Source: Sulfuritalea sp. (GTDB lineage: Bacteria; Pseudomonadota; Gammaproteobacteria; Burkholderiales; Rhodocyclaceae). From it: DNA of 5,806 nucleotides. The notes under the pieces were generated by a model. That model was given only the letters and a program-made list of their open reading frames with translations. It was not told the DNA's origin and did not search any database. Positions 4,953 to 5,806 of this stretch are shown here, piece by piece (the first letter of the stretch is position 1; every line of letters begins with the position of its first letter). The stretch spans positions 1 through 5,806 of the forward strand of contig JADJFK010000043.1 in NCBI GenBank assembly GCA_016708585.1, given 5' to 3'. Both the position numbers and the translations under genes were made by a program.

Positions 4953-5717
4953 ATGATGATGAACACGACTTTGAACCAGCTGCGTGAACTCAGGCTGATG
5001 GGCATGCTCACAGCCCTTGATGAGCAACTGACGCAGGCCGGCATGAGCGCTGTCAGCTTTGAAGAACGCATGGCTCTGATCGTCGAGCGCGAGCTCCATT
5101 GGCGCCACGACAAGCGGCGTGCGCGCCTGCTCAAAGAGGCCAAGCTGAAGTACCCCCAAGCCGCCATTGAGGACATCGATACACGAGCTGGACGCGGCCT
5201 GGATCGCAAGGCTGTCATGAGCCTGGCCTTGGGTGATTGGATCGACAGCGGCCACAGCGTGCTGATCACCGGTCCCACCGGAGCTGGCAAATCCTGGCTG
5301 GCTTGTGCACTGGCCCAGCATGCCTGCCGCCGCGGGCGCTCAGCCTTCTACCAACGGGTGCCACGTCTGAGCGAAGAGCTGCGCATCCGTCACGGCAATG
5401 GCACCTTTGGCAAGTGGCTCATCCAGTTGGCCAAGACCGATGTCCTGTTGCTGGACGACTGGGGCATGGCTGGGCTGGACAACCAGGCCCGCGCTGACTT
5501 GCTGGAGATCATCGACGACCGAGCTGCCAGCAAGGCCACCATCATCACCAGTCAGCTGCCCATTGAACACTGGCATGCCTGGGTCGGTGACGCCACGATT
5601 GCCGACGCGATCCTTGATCGCCTGATGCAGCGAAACCACCGATTCACTCTGACCGGTGAGTCCCTGCGACAAAAGCCCAAACCCACGAAAAAGGAGCCCG
5701 ACTCAGACCCATCGTGA
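4953..5717 (+). CDS. istB: IS21-family helper ATPase IstB
   Basis: 254-residue AAA+ ATPase related to DnaC that selects the target DNA and stimulates IstA. An N-terminal IstB domain (LNQLRELRLMGMLTALDEQL, about 7-26) precedes the ATPase core. The core has Walker A GPTGAGKS (107-114), Walker B VLLLDDWG (164-171), a sensor-1-like TIITSQLP (196-203) and the conserved AILDRLMQR (219-227). The open frame extends upstream to 4785, overlapping istA, but the start at 4953 (MMMNTTLNQL) has AGGA 7 nt before it and fits family length. Two further ATGs follow immediately (4956 and MNTT at 4959), so initiation could vary by two residues. The TGA stop is embedded in the inward terminal repeat at 5711-5720. 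Confidence 0.96.
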   Translation: MMMNTTLNQLRELRLMGMLTALDEQLTQAGMSAVSFEERMALIVERELHWRHDKRRARLLKEAKLKYPQAAIEDIDTRAGRGLDRKAVMSLALGDWIDSGHSVLITGPTGAGKSWLACALAQHACRRGRSAFYQRVPRLSEELRIRHGNGTFGKWLIQLAKTDVLLLDDWGMAGLDNQARADLLEIIDDRAASKATIITSQLPIEHWHAWVGDATIADAILDRLMQRNHRFTLTGESLRQKPKPTKKEPDSDPS

Positions 5718-5796
5718 CCGACACCCCTACAATTTGAACGCGCAACACCTCACACGGTGCAACCGGTCACGATGGGCCGGAATCGTCGGTCACGTT
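5711..5796. repeat. IS21 right-end repeats (incomplete)
   Basis: One ATCGTGACCG at 5711-5720 overlaps the istB stop. Inverted copies CGGTCACGAT at 5764-5773 and CGGTCACGTT at 5787-5796 are 23 bp apart, as in the left array. The first pair forms a 10-bp perfect inverted repeat with a 43-nt loop. The CGCCAGAAT after 5796 resembles the spacer between left-end units, so at least one more copy probably lies beyond 5806. Confidence 0.85.
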
Positions 5797-5806
5797 CGCC
5801 AGAATA

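Larger units (their letters stand above)
3176..5806 (+). mobile_element. IS21-family insertion sequence, right terminus outside window
   Basis: Contains an intact istA-istB pair and multiple copies of ATCGTGACCG or its complement at both ends, the many-repeat end structure typical of IS21. The left limit is placed where homology to the IS5-type transposase breaks off, at about 3176. The exact terminal dinucleotide cannot be fixed because the right end and the target duplication are not visible. At least 2.6 kb are present, close to the usual size, so little should be missing. Confidence 0.87.

Overview
The window is a mobile-DNA mosaic: integron gene cassettes on the left, followed to the right by three insertion sequences, one inside a cassette and two nested in each other. 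The GC-rich IS genes, their family types and the attC style suggest a Gram-negative proteobacterium, most likely Burkholderiales/Comamonadaceae. That is an inference; no housekeeping gene is present to fix the taxon.

Left part (1 to about 1150): two nearly identical cassettes of 545 bp in tandem (about 98% identical), separated by attC recombination sites. The attC sites read in the standard direction (R'' ACCTAAC, L'' GTTCAAC, L' GTTAAC, R' GTTAGGT, with the diagnostic unpaired base in L'') on the minus strand. The array is therefore transcribed leftwards, and any integrase/attI would lie to the right, outside the window. A third cassette (core start at about 2653, end at 1048) carries a small membrane-protein ORF. 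Its attC has lost the R'' box and is fused in frame to that ORF.

Middle (1525-2572): a complete, apparently intact IS1595-family element with 23-bp terminal inverted repeats, a perfect 8-bp target duplication (TAATTTTT) and a DDNK transposase. It landed exactly at the start codon of the cassette-3 gene. It separated that gene from its original leader and Shine-Dalgarno (now at 2581-2653) and left the transposase gene 12 bp upstream on the same strand.

Right part (2654-5806): the 5' portion of an IS5-type element starts exactly at the cassette core site TTAGGC (minus strand). Its transposase gene is cut after about 143 codons by an IS21-family element. The IS21 element has istA and istB intact and multiple 23-bp-spaced terminal repeats at both ends; its extreme right end lies beyond the window.

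The order of events that fits best is: cassette array formed; IS5-type element inserted at (or was recombined next to) the first core site; IS21 inserted into IS5; IS1595 inserted independently into cassette 3. No resistance gene, RNA gene, CRISPR array or phage gene was seen. The least ordinary features are the attC-derived C-terminal tails on cassette ORFs, the R''-less chimeric attC, and the IS1595/cassette start-codon junction.
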